Positions 29,289 to 38,694 of a DNA stretch of 64,000 bases are shown here, piece by piece (position 1 is the stretch's first letter; each line of letters opens with the position of its first letter). The notes under the pieces are model-generated. The model worked only from the letters and a program-made list of their open reading frames with translations. It had not been told where the DNA came from and did no database searches. The position numbers were made by a program, and so were the translations under genes. Source of the DNA: Terriglobia bacterium (GTDB lineage Bacteria; Acidobacteriota; Terriglobia; Bryobacterales; Bryobacteraceae); the NCBI GenBank assembly GCA_021325235.1, contig JAJPHN010000006.1:62001-126000 (forward strand), read 5' to 3'.

Positions 29289-29435
29289 CCTGACCTCCCG
29301 CAAGCGCTACGCCGCTCGAAACGGCCGGTCGCAACGATGTGCGTTTATTATGCGCCAGGAACGAAGAATGTTTCGTCAGTATTTCGAGCCGCGAAACGCT
29401 GGCTCGGCGCCCGGTGATTCAACAGAGAGCGGGAG

Positions 29436-30440
29436 TTAGTGATTTAGCCTTTCGGTGATCGTTACCGGATCCGATAATTGGAAATTCAGCAGCGACTCGC
29501 TCGGAAGCACAGCCGGTTTGCCGCGCGTCGCGAGCACGATGCCCGTACCCGCAGCACCGCCTGCTCCGGCCCCGATTGCGGCGCCCTTTCCGCCGCCTCC
29601 GAGTGCTCCGATGATTGCGCCGATCGCGGCACCGCCGGCGATCTTGGCTGCGTCGGATCCCGTTGTGGCCGTACCCCGCTTCTCGACGGCGTTCGTATTC
29701 ACCCGAACACGCTGCCCATCAGTCGTGTTGATCTCCGTGAGCGTCAGGCTGAGATTCGAAACTCCCCGCACACGGCCCGCCGGTGTCGCATCGACGATCC
29801 GCCCGAGCACTTTCGAGCCTTTATCGGCAATGATGAACCCATCGCGCACGATTGGCTGCGCCAGCGTGCCGCGAAATGTATCGCCCGCGTAGTTATGCTC
29901 GGTCGAAAGCGTTTCGCCAAGCCGAATCGAAACCGCAGTACCTGCGCCGAGCGTGACCTGATGCGGCTGCGGCTGCGGTTGCGGCTCCGGAGCTACGGCA
30001 GCTGGGTTCGCAACCGGCTGCTCGGCAACCGGCTCGGGTTGCGCGATCGGCGGGTAAACGGGGACACTGTTCGCCGGAGTGTTCTCGACCACTTGTACCG
30101 GCGGTGGTGGATCAGGCGCCGCCACGATTCGAGGCCGCAGCGCAGGCGTTCGTTTGAAATGCTTCGGAGGCGAAACCTTGCTCACCGCTACCGGATGCGT
30201 GGAGGCTGGCCTGGACACGGCGGCTGCTGGTACAGCAGCAGGCGCAGGCTCCGAAGCGGGCGGTGTTTCGGGGTTGGCGGCGGGCGCTGGCGGAATCGCT
30301 TGCTCCACCCTCGCTACAGCCGTGGTGTCCCGGTCCTGCGTGCGCACATAGAGCAGCGCACTGCCGAGCGCGACCACTAGCCCGGCCAGAAATGCGCCCG
30401 AAATTTTAAGAACGCCTGTGCGGAGCACAAATCCCCTCAA
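29436..30440 (-). CDS. Membrane-anchored proline-rich protein with C-terminal glycine zipper
   Basis: The 334-residue product has a single N-terminal membrane helix (about 14-32), a long proline/alanine linker (about 48-160, with PEPQPQPQPH), and a compact beta domain (VSIRLGETLSTEHNYAGDTF to about 255). A glycine-zipper segment (KIAGGAAIGAIIGALGGGGK, about 265-300) follows. The linker could span the periplasm much as TonB does, but no TonB C-terminal motif is present. Glycine zippers are common in outer-membrane lipoproteins. The role is unknown; it is a cell-envelope protein by layout. It is divergent from dusB. Confidence 0.65.
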   Translation of the reverse strand: MRGFVLRTGVLKISGAFLAGLVVALGSALLYVRTQDRDTTAVARVEQAIPPAPAANPETPPASEPAPAAVPAAAVSRPASTHPVAVSKVSPPKHFKRTPALRPRIVAAPDPPPPVQVVENTPANSVPVYPPIAQPEPVAEQPVANPAAVAPEPQPQPQPHQVTLGAGTAVSIRLGETLSTEHNYAGDTFRGTLAQPIVRDGFIIADKGSKVLGRIVDATPAGRVRGVSNLSLTLTEINTTDGQRVRVNTNAVEKRGTATTGSDAAKIAGGAAIGAIIGALGGGGKGAAIGAGAGGAAGTGIVLATRGKPAVLPSESLLNFQLSDPVTITERLNH

Positions 30441-30537
30441 TCCTTTGAACGTACAACTTCTGACGAACGTTGCGCACCGCGAACGTTAAAATAGGGTCAT
30501 CCACTGCGCCCGCAGTTTTGCCGGGCTGTTTTGTTCC

Positions 30538-31575
30538 ATGCCGGATCTCGCCTCCATTCCGTTTCCGCCCGCCTATCAAGTCGGTCCCGTTTCAATCCAG
30601 CCCGCAACCGTGCTGGCGCCCATGGCCGGGGTGACCGACACTGTTTTTCGCCGGCTCATTCGGAATCAGGGTGGCTGCGGTCTCATTATGACCGAGTTCA
30701 CCAGTTCGCACGGCGTCGTCAGTACCCGTAAGGCAAAGAAACCAAACAGAAATTTCCGCTACCTTTTCTTTGAACCGGAAGAACACCCGATCGCCTGCCA
30801 GCTCTTCGGTTCTGATCCCGAGGTGATGGCCGAGGCAGCGCGCGTTTGCGAAGAACGCGGCTTCGATATCGTCGATCTGAACTTCGGATGTCCCGTCAAT
30901 AAGGTCGTCAAATGCAACGGCGGCTCGGGTCTGCTGCGCGATCTGCCGCTGCTCGAATCCATCCTGCGCAAAGTTCGTTCGGCAATTTCCATCCCCCTGA
31001 CCTGCAAATTCCGGGCCGGCTGGAACGATCGCGAACTGGTGGCAGTTCGTTTGGCAAAAATCGCGCAAGATTGTGGATTGGCGGCAGTTGCGCTGCATCC
31101 GCGCACTCGCGAACAGGGTTACAGCGGACGTGCGGACTGGACCCGTATCGCCGAAGTGAAAGCTGCCGTCCAGATTCCGGTCATCGGCAACGGCGACATC
31201 CTCACACCCGAGGATGCTGTCCGTATGCAGCGCGAAACCGGCTGCGATGCGGTGATGATCGGCCGTGCCGCCTCACACAATCCCTGGATCTTCCGTCAGA
31301 TCGCTGAATATCTCCAATTGGGGTCGTATTTTCAACCGAGCGAGCGCGACCGCTACGAGATCATGAGGACCTACTACCTGATGCTTGAAGAGCACGGCGA
31401 ACCGGATGCGATCGGCAAGATGAAGCAGTTCGCGACTTACTTCACGCACGGTGTCCGCAACGGCGCGAAATTGCGCACCGAGATCTATCGCGCAACCGAA
31501 GTCCCGCAGATTCTCGACATCGTCGATTCCTTCTTTACGGCGGAACTCGAGCCGGCGCGGCTGGAAGTCGCTTGA
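30538..31575 (+). CDS. dusB: tRNA-dihydrouridine synthase, DusB type
   Basis: This FMN-dependent enzyme reduces uridine to dihydrouridine in the D-loop of tRNA. The FMN barrel opens with VLAPMAGVTDTVFRRL, the catalytic cysteine is in NFGCPVNKVVKCNGG, and VIGNGDI and MIGRAASHNPWIF complete the FMN/phosphate site. Its 345 residues match the family. An extended -10 (TTAAAAT, about 30484-30490) lies upstream. The stop codon overlaps the TTG start of rnhA, so the genes are co-translated. The DusB versus other Dus subtype is inferred from overall resemblance. Confidence 0.9.
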   Translation: MPDLASIPFPPAYQVGPVSIQPATVLAPMAGVTDTVFRRLIRNQGGCGLIMTEFTSSHGVVSTRKAKKPNRNFRYLFFEPEEHPIACQLFGSDPEVMAEAARVCEERGFDIVDLNFGCPVNKVVKCNGGSGLLRDLPLLESILRKVRSAISIPLTCKFRAGWNDRELVAVRLAKIAQDCGLAAVALHPRTREQGYSGRADWTRIAEVKAAVQIPVIGNGDILTPEDAVRMQRETGCDAVMIGRAASHNPWIFRQIAEYLQLGSYFQPSERDRYEIMRTYYLMLEEHGEPDAIGKMKQFATYFTHGVRNGAKLRTEIYRATEVPQILDIVDSFFTAELEPARLEVA

Positions 31576-32063
31576 AGCAGGTTCGACTGATTACAGACGG
31601 CGCCTGCAAGGGCAATCCGGGGCGCGGCGGCTGGGCCTGCATTCTGCGCTTCGGCGAAATCAAGAAAGAGGTGTACGGCTGTAGCCCGCATACGACCAAC
31701 AATCGCATGGAACTTGCCGCCGCGATCGAGGGCCTTAGGCGGCTCAAGGAACAATGCGCGGTTGAAATCATCACCGACTCCGAATACGTGAAGAACGGCA
31801 TCACGCAGTGGATTCACGGCTGGAAACGGAACAACTGGCGCAAGGCCGATAAGCAGCCGGTGAATAATCAGGATCTCTGGATGGAGCTCGACCGGCTCGT
31901 CAACCAGCATCAGACGCAGTGGAAGTGGACCAAGGGCCACGCCTTCCACGAAGATAACAATCGCTGTGACGAGCTCGCCAGCCGCGCCGCCGAAGAGCAG
32001 ATTGCAAGCGCTCCGCGCACCGGACTCGACCCTTACGCGCTCCATGCCGCTGCCAAAGTCTGA
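31572..32063 (+). CDS. rnhA: Ribonuclease HI
   Basis: This 163-residue RNase H-fold enzyme removes RNA from RNA/DNA hybrids. The four acidic catalytic residues are visible: ITDGACKGNPG (D), NRMELAAAI (E), ITDSEYVKNGI (D) and DNNRCDELA (D), with H in the HEDNN loop. The TTG start overlaps the dusB TGA (TTGA). Its end overlaps nadD by 20 bases. The catalytic assignment is firm. Confidence 0.95.
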   Translation: MKQVRLITDGACKGNPGRGGWACILRFGEIKKEVYGCSPHTTNNRMELAAAIEGLRRLKEQCAVEIITDSEYVKNGITQWIHGWKRNNWRKADKQPVNNQDLWMELDRLVNQHQTQWKWTKGHAFHEDNNRCDELASRAAEEQIASAPRTGLDPYALHAAAKV

Positions 32064-32634
32064 AGGGCAGCGGGTCTGCCTGTTTGGCGGAACATTCGAT
32101 CCCATTCATTGTGCTCATCTGCGCATAGCCGATGAAGCTGTGAAGCGTTTCGCGCTGGATCGCGTGCTGTTTGTCCCTGCCGGAACGCCGCCCCACAAAG
32201 CATCGCAGGTGGTCGCGCCATACGAGGACCGTTTGGAGATGGTGCGGCTCGCTTGCCAGGGTCATCCCAGGTTCGAAGCTTCACGCCTCGAAGAGAACGC
32301 CGGCCGTAGCTACACGATCGACACGGTGCATCGCTTTCGCAGCTCAATCCCGGCAACGGAAGATCTGTTCTTCCTGATCGGGGCCGACGCCTTCGACGAA
32401 ATCGAGACCTGGAAAAGCTGGCGCGAACTCATTCAGTTGGTTACGTTCATCGTGGTCACGCGTCCCGGCGGCTCTTATAAGGTTCCACCGGAGGCGAACG
32501 TACTGACACTCACGGGTATCGAAATTCCCGTATCGAGCTCCGGCATTCGTGTGCGTTTAGCACAGGGCGAACCCACGCCCGAATTGCCGGCAACCGTACG
32601 TGCCTACATCGATGCGCACCGGCTGTACAAATAG
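32044..32634 (+). CDS. nadD: Nicotinate-nucleotide adenylyltransferase
   Basis: This 196-residue enzyme joins nicotinate mononucleotide and ATP to make deamido-NAD, a step of NAD synthesis. The nucleotidyltransferase signature GGTFDPIHCAHL is near the N-terminus and SSSGIRVRL (the ISSTxIR equivalent) near the C-terminus. The ATG at 32044 gives a normal N-terminus; an upstream in-frame opening would run through the rnhA gene. It is the third gene of the overlapping dusB-rnhA-nadD unit and is convergent with the next gene. Confidence 0.93.
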   Translation: MPLPKSEGQRVCLFGGTFDPIHCAHLRIADEAVKRFALDRVLFVPAGTPPHKASQVVAPYEDRLEMVRLACQGHPRFEASRLEENAGRSYTIDTVHRFRSSIPATEDLFFLIGADAFDEIETWKSWRELIQLVTFIVVTRPGGSYKVPPEANVLTLTGIEIPVSSSGIRVRLAQGEPTPELPATVRAYIDAHRLYK

Positions 32635-32689
32635 CTGCAACTCCGTCGTGTTGATGATGCGGCTGAGGCGAAATCGCGGATCACACCTG

Positions 32690-32932
32690 CTATTCAGAAA
32701 CACCATCCCATCCGGTCCGTTTCCAAACAGCTTGCACCCGTAACCAGATATCGTCAGACATGGTGTCCTTCCAAACTCCTCCTAACAAGTGAGCGAAACT
32801 CGGATCCATTCGGGCCTGCTCCTCGACCCGATCGATAAACTCGGGACTGTACCGACCAAGTAAATCTTCCAAGGGACCAGCCGACAATACCTCTTGAATC
32901 CTTGGCGATTGATCTTTCGCGTGAATAGCCAA
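32690..32932 (-). pseudogene. C-terminal part of a DUF6869-like protein, cut off by a frameshift
   Basis: The 80-codon frame (TTG at 32932) encodes GPLEDLLGRYSPEFIDRVEE and ARMDPSFAHLLGGVW, which I recognise as the core of DUF6869-type proteins. It lacks a normal N-terminus. Reading upstream in the same frame gives AVVAH, which joins smoothly to the EAPDK end of the neighbouring frame if a single -1 shift is made at about 32947. The piece therefore looks like the rear half of one gene and is not independent. A sequencing error would give the same picture. Confidence 0.6.
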
Positions 32933-32940
32933 ATGAGCGA

Positions 32941-33414
32941 CTACAGCTTGTCTGGAGCTTCCTCGAGAAGATCAAGTTGGAGGCTTATAACCCATTCCAA
33001 TTCTGCGCGTTCAGGCGAACTCAACTGCAGTCGTGAGCAATTTAGCCAGGCATCGGCGAGCGAGTTTATATCCCCCTCACAGACGCTACTCACGTCCACC
33101 CGTGACCACACATCCCGATGCTGCTGGGATTGAGCAACGCTAACCTGCGACTGGCGGATTGAGGCGAATAACTCATCGGGGATATCAGCCGGAGTCGATG
33201 CGATAGCCCCAAGACTCAGCGCGCACTGAACGAAACTGTTCGCGTCTTCAGCCGTACCGAAGTAAAGATCGACAGGTTGCCCAGCGAGGATCTGGTCGAC
33301 AATACCCTTTGCCTCGCGGACCCTCAGGTTCTGTACTCCGGATTCCCGAAGTAACTTTATGAACGAGATTGGCCGAAATTGTGGCTGCCAACCGCTCACA
33401 GTAAGGCGCTTCAT
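32941..33414 (-). CDS. N-terminal part of the same DUF6869-like protein, with an L7/L12-like front domain
   Basis: The frame runs from ATG 33414 to a TAG at 32941-32943 (157 residues). Residues about 15-70 (LLRESGVQNLRVREAKGIVD, then AGQPVDLYF and ALSLGA) resemble the C-terminal domain of ribosomal protein L7/L12. The segment from about 118 (LADAWLNCSRLQLS, ELEWVISLQLDLLEEAPDK) looks like the start of DUF6869. With the frameshift repaired the product would be about 241 residues. Proteins of this make-up may be immunity-type proteins, but no toxin is recognisable beside it, so that remains speculation. GC content in lines I counted (47-57%) overlaps that of neighbours. Confidence 0.6.
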   Translation of the reverse strand: MKRLTVSGWQPQFRPISFIKLLRESGVQNLRVREAKGIVDQILAGQPVDLYFGTAEDANSFVQCALSLGAIASTPADIPDELFASIRQSQVSVAQSQQHRDVWSRVDVSSVCEGDINSLADAWLNCSRLQLSSPERAELEWVISLQLDLLEEAPDKL

Positions 33415-33576
33415 AGGATTTGCCGTTCAGAAGTTCTCGCCGCGACCGTGGCGTTTCACCGGAAGCGAAATCTGTCCGGGTGCCTTCGATGATCCAGCAT
33501 CCGAGTAGTTGGTCCGGCATAGCCGGACATCTGCAAATCGAGGCGCGATCAATGCTTCGATGAGCCGGTGCCCGCC

Positions 33577-33918
33577 CTAGCGGCTTAACCCGTGCGCCGG
33601 ATTGTTCGCCCAGGGCTGAGCCTGATACGTCCAGTTACGAGTCTTGTAGTCGCTCGCGGTGAGCAGGATCATGATGAACAACCACACCAGTCCCGCTACC
33701 ACGAACAGCCGCGTCAAGGTCGTGACATGACGCACGCCCATGAAAATCCAGACCACGAGCGACGCTTTCGTCACGGCGATCAGCAGCGCGATCACGATGT
33801 TCCATTCGCCGAATTCGAACGAGGCCACCCACGTTGTGAGTGCGGTGAAGCAGATCAGCGCTGCCCAGACCAGCACCAGCGTTTTAACTTTCGGAATAGC
33901 TACTTCATGCGCGCTCAT
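33577..33918 (-). CDS. ctaF: Cytochrome c oxidase subunit IV
   Basis: This 113-residue membrane protein has three hydrophobic segments ([56 protein letters not shown]). It matches the small prokaryotic subunit IV of caa3-type oxidases. Its ATG overlaps the ctaE stop by four bases (ATGA) and it is the last gene of the act-cta unit. It probably stabilises the oxidase core. After its TAG the same frame stays open for 48 codons without a recognisable protein. Confidence 0.85.
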   Translation of the reverse strand: MSAHEVAIPKVKTLVLVWAALICFTALTTWVASFEFGEWNIVIALLIAVTKASLVVWIFMGVRHVTTLTRLFVVAGLVWLFIMILLTASDYKTRNWTYQAQPWANNPAHGLSR

Positions 33919-34619
33919 CGCTTGTGTCCAATCAGGTAAAGTAACGGGAACAGGAAAATCCAGACGATATCGACGAAGTGCCAGTACAGGCCGATCATTT
34001 CAACCGGCGCAAAATATCTCGCATGGAAAATGCCGCGCCAGGCCTGAATCACAAGATACGTCAGCAATCCGAGGCCGACGACCATGTGGATCGCGTGCAT
34101 ACCGGTCATGTAGAAGTAGAGCGAAAAGAGAATCTGCGCGTGATGGAAATAGTAGGACGGCTCGTAGGTAAATCGGAAGCCAGGTACTTTGTACTCCACC
34201 CACTTGGCGTGATATTCGATGCCCTTGATGACCAGGAACACCGTGCCGAAGATCATGGTCAGTATCAGAAAACGGATCAGATCCTTACGCCTGCTCAACT
34301 GCGCAGCGCGGACGGCGAGTGCCATGGTAAGCGAGCTGCAAATCAGCACCGCCGTATTCGCTCCGCCAAGCCGGACGTCCATGAATTCGCTGGTTGATGC
34401 GAAGGCGCCCGGATACATCGTGCGGTAGATCGCGTACGCCGTGAACATTCCGCCGAAGAACAGCACTTCGGTGATGAGGAACGTCCACATCCCGAGCGTG
34501 GCGGCGTCGGTCTGCTGCTCCGGCGTGGCGAAGTGGTGCCGAAGGTGCGTTTCCTGTGCTTCTAGTTCTTCCTGCCCGGCAGGTACGAGTGTTTCAGCCA
34601 ACGACTTCCTCCAACTCAC
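33915..34619 (-). CDS. ctaE: Cytochrome c oxidase subunit III
   Basis: This 234-residue protein has the seven-helix layout of heme-copper oxidase subunit III. It includes [20 protein letters not shown], a candidate proton- and lipid-binding region, and [13 protein letters not shown] plus [18 protein letters not shown] near the end, all family hallmarks. It overlaps ctaD by 26 bases at its start and ctaF by four at its end. Confidence 0.93.
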   Translation of the reverse strand: MSWRKSLAETLVPAGQEELEAQETHLRHHFATPEQQTDAATLGMWTFLITEVLFFGGMFTAYAIYRTMYPGAFASTSEFMDVRLGGANTAVLICSSLTMALAVRAAQLSRRKDLIRFLILTMIFGTVFLVIKGIEYHAKWVEYKVPGFRFTYEPSYYFHHAQILFSLYFYMTGMHAIHMVVGLGLLTYLVIQAWRGIFHARYFAPVEMIGLYWHFVDIVWIFLFPLLYLIGHKR

Positions 34620-36231
34620 CGTAATCGTACGCTTCCTGCGTGACGACCGGCGTGGTATCGAAATTGAACGTGGTCGGCGGGGAGGGAATCGTCCACTCCA
34701 GCCCGCGCGCGTCGTACGGATTCATCCCGGCGCGCTTACCGTACTTGAGCGACCACAGGAAATAGATCATCGGGATCACGTACCCGACGCCCAGAATCGA
34801 AGCGCCCGCGCTCGAAAGCACATTCAGCGCCTGGAACTCTGGCGGATAGGCATGATAACGGCGCGGCATACCGAGATAACCCAATATGAACTGCGGGAAA
34901 AACGTCAGGTTGAAGCCGAGGAAGATGATCAGCGCGGCAAATTTCGCCCACGCTTCCGGATACATGCGCCCGGTCATCTTCGGCCACCAGAAGTGCAGCC
35001 CGCCCACAAACGCCATCACCATGCCGCCGACCATCACGTAGTGAAAATGCGCCACGATGAAATACGTTCCGTGCGTGGCAACGTCGGTGCCGAGCGCGGC
35101 CAGATAGAGTCCAGTTAAACCGCCAATCGTGAACAGGCCGATGAAACCGAAGGCGTAGAGCATCGGCGTATCAAACGAGATCGAACCCTTATACATGGTG
35201 GCCGTCCAGTTGAAAACCTTGATGGCGGAGGGAACCGCGACCATGAAGCTCAGGAACGAAAACGCGAGGCTGGTATACATGCTCTCGCCGGTGATGAACA
35301 TGTGATGGCCCCAGACCACAAAGCTCAGCACCGCAATCGCCATGCTCGAGAACGCGACGAAGTTGTAGCCGAATACGCGCTTATGCGAGAAGCAGGAGAC
35401 GATCTCGCTGATCACGCCCATGCCCGGCAGAATCATGATGTACACGGCCGGATGCGAATAGAACCAGAAAAGATGCTGAAAGAGAATCGGATCGCCTCCG
35501 ATATTCGGATCGAAGATGCCGACGTGCGCGATGCGCTCGAACGCCAGCAGCAGCAGGGTAATCGCGAGCACCGGGGTGCCGAGCACCTGGATCAGCCCGG
35601 TGGCATAGTTTGACCACACGAACAGCGGCAGGCGTGACCAGGTCATCCCCGGCGCGCGCATCTTGTGTACCGTAACGATGAAATTGAGGCCGGTGAGAAT
35701 CGATGAGAAGCCGGCGGTGAAGACGCCGAACGCAGCCGCCAGCACGTACGAGTTGGAGTAGGTGCTGCTATAAGGCGCGTAGAACGTCCAGCCCGTATCG
35801 ACGCCGCCGCGGATCACCGCATACAAAGTGAGCAGCGCGCCGACGACGTAGATGTACCAACTCAATAGATTGACTCGCGGAAAGGCCAGATCCTTGGCGC
35901 CCACCATGATCGGAATCAGGAAGTTGGCCAGCGTAGCCGGAATGGACGGCACCAGGAAGAAGAAGACCATGATGATGCCGTGCGCGGAGAAGAGACGGTT
36001 GTACGTCTCAGGCGCGAAGATGCCCTCCGGCTCGAGCAGATTGATGCGGAAAAGCACCGCCATCAGGCCGCCCACAAAGAACATCAGCGTAATCGAGATC
36101 AGATACAGGATCGCGATGCGCTTGTGGTCGGTGGTGAACAGCCAGCTCTTCCAGCCGTGCTCCACGTTCAGATAATTCACGCGACGCTCGGAGAGTTCCG
36201 GAGTGCCGTGGATGGGTGCAATGGTTGCCAT
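34594..36231 (-). CDS. ctaD: Cytochrome c oxidase subunit I, A2-type heme-copper oxidase
   Basis: This 545-residue catalytic subunit has twelve or more membrane helices and reduces oxygen to water while pumping protons. Heme a ligation is indicated by [12 protein letters not shown]. The CuB segment reads [18 protein letters not shown], and [11 protein letters not shown] supplies the CuB histidine pair. The YSHPAVY motif replaces the glutamate of A1 oxidases by Tyr-Ser and defines the A2 subfamily seen in Rhodothermus-like caa3 enzymes. The ATG at 36231 follows GAAGG and begins MATIAPIHG; longer upstream readings enter the ctaC gene. Confidence 0.95.
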   Translation of the reverse strand: MATIAPIHGTPELSERRVNYLNVEHGWKSWLFTTDHKRIAILYLISITLMFFVGGLMAVLFRINLLEPEGIFAPETYNRLFSAHGIIMVFFFLVPSIPATLANFLIPIMVGAKDLAFPRVNLLSWYIYVVGALLTLYAVIRGGVDTGWTFYAPYSSTYSNSYVLAAAFGVFTAGFSSILTGLNFIVTVHKMRAPGMTWSRLPLFVWSNYATGLIQVLGTPVLAITLLLLAFERIAHVGIFDPNIGGDPILFQHLFWFYSHPAVYIMILPGMGVISEIVSCFSHKRVFGYNFVAFSSMAIAVLSFVVWGHHMFITGESMYTSLAFSFLSFMVAVPSAIKVFNWTATMYKGSISFDTPMLYAFGFIGLFTIGGLTGLYLAALGTDVATHGTYFIVAHFHYVMVGGMVMAFVGGLHFWWPKMTGRMYPEAWAKFAALIIFLGFNLTFFPQFILGYLGMPRRYHAYPPEFQALNVLSSAGASILGVGYVIPMIYFLWSLKYGKRAGMNPYDARGLEWTIPSPPTTFNFDTTPVVTQEAYDYGELEEVVG

Positions 36232-36247
36232 TGTTGCCTTCTCTTTA

Positions 36248-37309
36248 CTACCTTTGGGCCGGTACAATCGGCGAAGCGCCGGTCTTGATGGCGCCATTCT
36301 TACCTTGCGGCGCGAGCACAACCGGCCGCTGCAAGCGTTCGCCCTGCTGAGACGCCGGCGTGGTCGGCGAGAGCGACTTGATGTATGCAATTAACTGAAT
36401 CACATTCTCCTCGCTCAGCTGGCCTTTGAAAACCGGCATGATGTTCGGTTCGAAACCAGCCGTAATCTTTGCATTCGGATCGAGTATTGATTCGCGGATG
36501 TAAGCATCGTCGGCGAGGACCGTACGTCCATCGGCAAGCTGCACGGGATGGTTGTACAGGCCGCGCAGGTTCGGGCAGCGCCCCTGCGAATCGAGCAGAT
36601 GGCAGGTCGAGCAGCCATTCTGCTGAAAGAGTTGTTGGCCCTGCGTGACCAGGTCTCCGCCGCCGCCGCCGCCGGATGCCCAGTTGGCGTATTCACGCGG
36701 CTCCATCGCATCCACCCAGCCGATCATGTTGGCGTGCTCGTTCCCGCAATACTCGGTGCAGAAGAGATGATAGTGGCCCGCCTTGGTCGCCGTGAACCAG
36801 ATCGTGTCGTAATGGCCAGGCACGACGTCGTGCCGCACGCGAAACGCCGGAATCGAGAAGCTGTGGATCACGTCTTCAGAAGCCATGGTCAGCTTCACCG
36901 GCTGGCCAACCGGAACGTGCAGCGCGTTGATCTCGCGGCTGCCATCGGGATACTGTATCTTCCACATCCACTGCTTGCCGGTAACGAAGACTTCCATCGC
37001 GTTTTTCGGCGGATTCTGCGCAGCGTAGTAGATCTTCGCTCCCCACCAGAAGAAGCTCAGCATGACGAAGAAGGGAAGTATCGACCAGGTCAGCTCGAGC
37101 TTCGTCGATCCCTCGATCTGCGTCGCTTTGACTCCGGGCTTGCGCTGGTATTTCCAGGCGAAGATGACGATGAAAAGAAAAATCAGGAACGTCATCACGC
37201 CGGAGACGATCGTCAGCCACCAGTAGAGACCGTCGATCGAGCCCGCCTGCGCGGAAGCCGCTACCGGAAACAGTTGCAGGTCGCTCAGCAAAGAGAGGTT
37301 AGCCCACAT
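36248..37309 (-). CDS. ctaC: Cytochrome c oxidase subunit II fused to cytochrome c (caa3 type)
   Basis: The 353-residue protein has two N-terminal membrane helices, a cupredoxin domain with the binuclear CuA ligands in [13 protein letters not shown], and a C-terminal cytochrome c domain with heme motif CSTCH and a later methionine ligand candidate in NIMPVFKG. The fused cytochrome accepts electrons from the partner complex without a soluble carrier. A glycine linker (SGGGGGG) joins the domains. Its start overlaps the sco stop by 11 bases. Confidence 0.95.
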   Translation of the reverse strand: MWANLSLLSDLQLFPVAASAQAGSIDGLYWWLTIVSGVMTFLIFLFIVIFAWKYQRKPGVKATQIEGSTKLELTWSILPFFVMLSFFWWGAKIYYAAQNPPKNAMEVFVTGKQWMWKIQYPDGSREINALHVPVGQPVKLTMASEDVIHSFSIPAFRVRHDVVPGHYDTIWFTATKAGHYHLFCTEYCGNEHANMIGWVDAMEPREYANWASGGGGGGDLVTQGQQLFQQNGCSTCHLLDSQGRCPNLRGLYNHPVQLADGRTVLADDAYIRESILDPNAKITAGFEPNIMPVFKGQLSEENVIQLIAYIKSLSPTTPASQQGERLQRPVVLAPQGKNGAIKTGASPIVPAQR

Positions 37310-38135
37310 GATGCGCCTCTTTCCACGCAGCGGCGCGCGATTTTTTATTCTTGTCGTCTCGCATGAGGAAATAGATCAGGATCACCAGGCCAAGCAGAGT
37401 AGCGATGCCAGCCGCTTTCAGAAGATTGACGATCGCGAGCGTGTATTTGCCTTGCGCCGCGTCGTAGTGAAAACAAAAGAGCAGCACATAATCAACCGGC
37501 GAGCCGATCTTATGCTGCGAAGCATCGACCAGCGCCATCCGCAGATCGCTCGGCGCGTAATCAATGCCGTAGAAATACCGCGAGAGCTTGCCGTCTGGCG
37601 TGGCAACCATAATGCCGCCGGCGTGGACGAACTGTTTGGTGCCGTCGTCCCAGCGATACCGGAACCCGACCGCATCCGCCAGCCGCGCGATGTTCTGCTG
37701 GTCCCCAGTCAAAAAATGGAATCCTTCGTCGTAGCCCGGGCGCGCACCGAACTGCGCCTTGTATTTGGTTTTCGTGAGCTGCGCGTCGTGCGGCGTGTCC
37801 TTCGGATCGAAGCTGACCACCACCACGTTGTAGTCTTTTCCGGGCACCAGCGCCACACGATGCAGACTTGTCACGGTTTCATGCAGGCTCATCGGACACA
37901 GGCTCGGGCAGTTGAAGTACACGAGCGAAATAACGACCGGCTTGTCTCGGAAATATTTCCAGAGCGGTACATTTTGCCCCGCTTCGTCGTGAAAAACCAG
38001 ATCGAGCGGGACCGGCTTATTCAACTTCTGCTCGATCGTGACACCGTTTGCAAGTTTCGGACGCGCGTACTGTGCCGGCGACAACAGCGCACCGGCGAGC
38101 AGCATTCCGAAAGCAGCAAACGTACTACTGCGCAT
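37299..38135 (-). CDS. SCO1/SenC copper chaperone for the CuA site
   Basis: The 278-residue product has a signal peptide (MRSSTFAAFGMLLAGALLS), a thioredoxin-like SCO domain with the copper-binding NCPSLCP (CxxxC) and the distal histidine in FVHAGG, and a C-terminal membrane helix (about 240-262). SCO proteins load or reduce the CuA centre of subunit II, which is encoded immediately downstream. ATG 38135 is chosen because it opens the signal peptide; it overlaps the previous gene by 11 bases. Confidence 0.92.
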   Translation of the reverse strand: MRSSTFAAFGMLLAGALLSPAQYARPKLANGVTIEQKLNKPVPLDLVFHDEAGQNVPLWKYFRDKPVVISLVYFNCPSLCPMSLHETVTSLHRVALVPGKDYNVVVVSFDPKDTPHDAQLTKTKYKAQFGARPGYDEGFHFLTGDQQNIARLADAVGFRYRWDDGTKQFVHAGGIMVATPDGKLSRYFYGIDYAPSDLRMALVDASQHKIGSPVDYVLLFCFHYDAAQGKYTLAIVNLLKAAGIATLLGLVILIYFLMRDDKNKKSRAAAWKEAHHVG

Positions 38136-38694
38136 TCTTACGAATCTCTCCTTGAATCGAAGGACGTTGATATTGTGGCGGCATATCCTGCACACTGCCC
38201 GCGAAGCGCCGACCCTCACCGCCCGGAGTGGTCAGCCCAACCGGAGCATTCGGCTCGACCTTGAGCCGCGGCACTACTGCTTCCATCGCATTCGCGATCG
38301 GAATGTGATAATGCCCCTGCTCGTCCTTGCCGGTCATGTTCAGGATCTTGTCTTCCTGCGCGCGCATCTGCGGCAGATCTTCCCAGGGCTGCACCTGAAG
38401 CTGCGGAGCGGGTGGTACGACGCGCTCGGGCGCCAGTGGGCTCGGCAGTTGCCCGAGCGGATGGCCGGCTTTGATATACGACTGAATGCCGATCGTCAGT
38501 GCGAAAACGATGACCAGTGTCAGACCGATGATGGCGAGCGAGCCAACCACCATTCCGGCGCTCGCATCCGTACCTTCGTAGCTGGTGCCTTCATGGCCGA
38601 CGTGCGGTTCAATGTGCTTCGGTCCTTCCGAATGCACCAGTTCGTTCACCTTCTTGCGTTCGAACTGCGTCCTTTGATCGGTTGGCTGATTCAT
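38125..38694 (-). CDS. Unnamed membrane protein in the ACIII-caa3 operon
   Basis: The 189-residue product has a charged N-terminus (1-45), one membrane helix (about 48-70), a proline-rich stretch, and a periplasmic-side segment DLPQMRAQEDKILNMTGKD followed by HIPIANAMEAVV. The L-x-x-MR-x-x-ED-x-x-L and IPI-x2-AM pattern recalls unnamed proteins that accompany cytochrome oxidase genes in several phyla. This is from memory and was not searched. Its ATG shares one base with the actF TAA, so it is translated in step with the complex. It may be an assembly factor or small subunit linking ACIII and the oxidase. Confidence 0.8.
   Translation of the reverse strand: MNQPTDQRTQFERKKVNELVHSEGPKHIEPHVGHEGTSYEGTDASAGMVVGSLAIIGLTLVIVFALTIGIQSYIKAGHPLGQLPSPLAPERVVPPAPQLQVQPWEDLPQMRAQEDKILNMTGKDEQGHYHIPIANAMEAVVPRLKVEPNAPVGLTTPGGEGRRFAGSVQDMPPQYQRPSIQGEIRKNAQ

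Noticed and set aside
32690-33414. Recent horizontal transfer of the DUF6869-like gene suggested by lower GC
   Set aside because: Lines I counted range from 47 to 57% GC, overlapping with neighbouring genes, so composition gives no clear support.
33512-33528. Perfect 7-bp inverted repeat (GTCCGGC/GCCGGAC) downstream of ctaF, considered as a terminator
   Set aside because: No T-run follows on either strand, so it is not a standard terminator; it may be a chance dyad.
33427-33576. In-frame 48-codon opening after the ctaF stop codon, considered as read-through or a gene remnant
   Set aside because: No similarity to a known domain is recognisable and such a run is likely by chance at this base composition.
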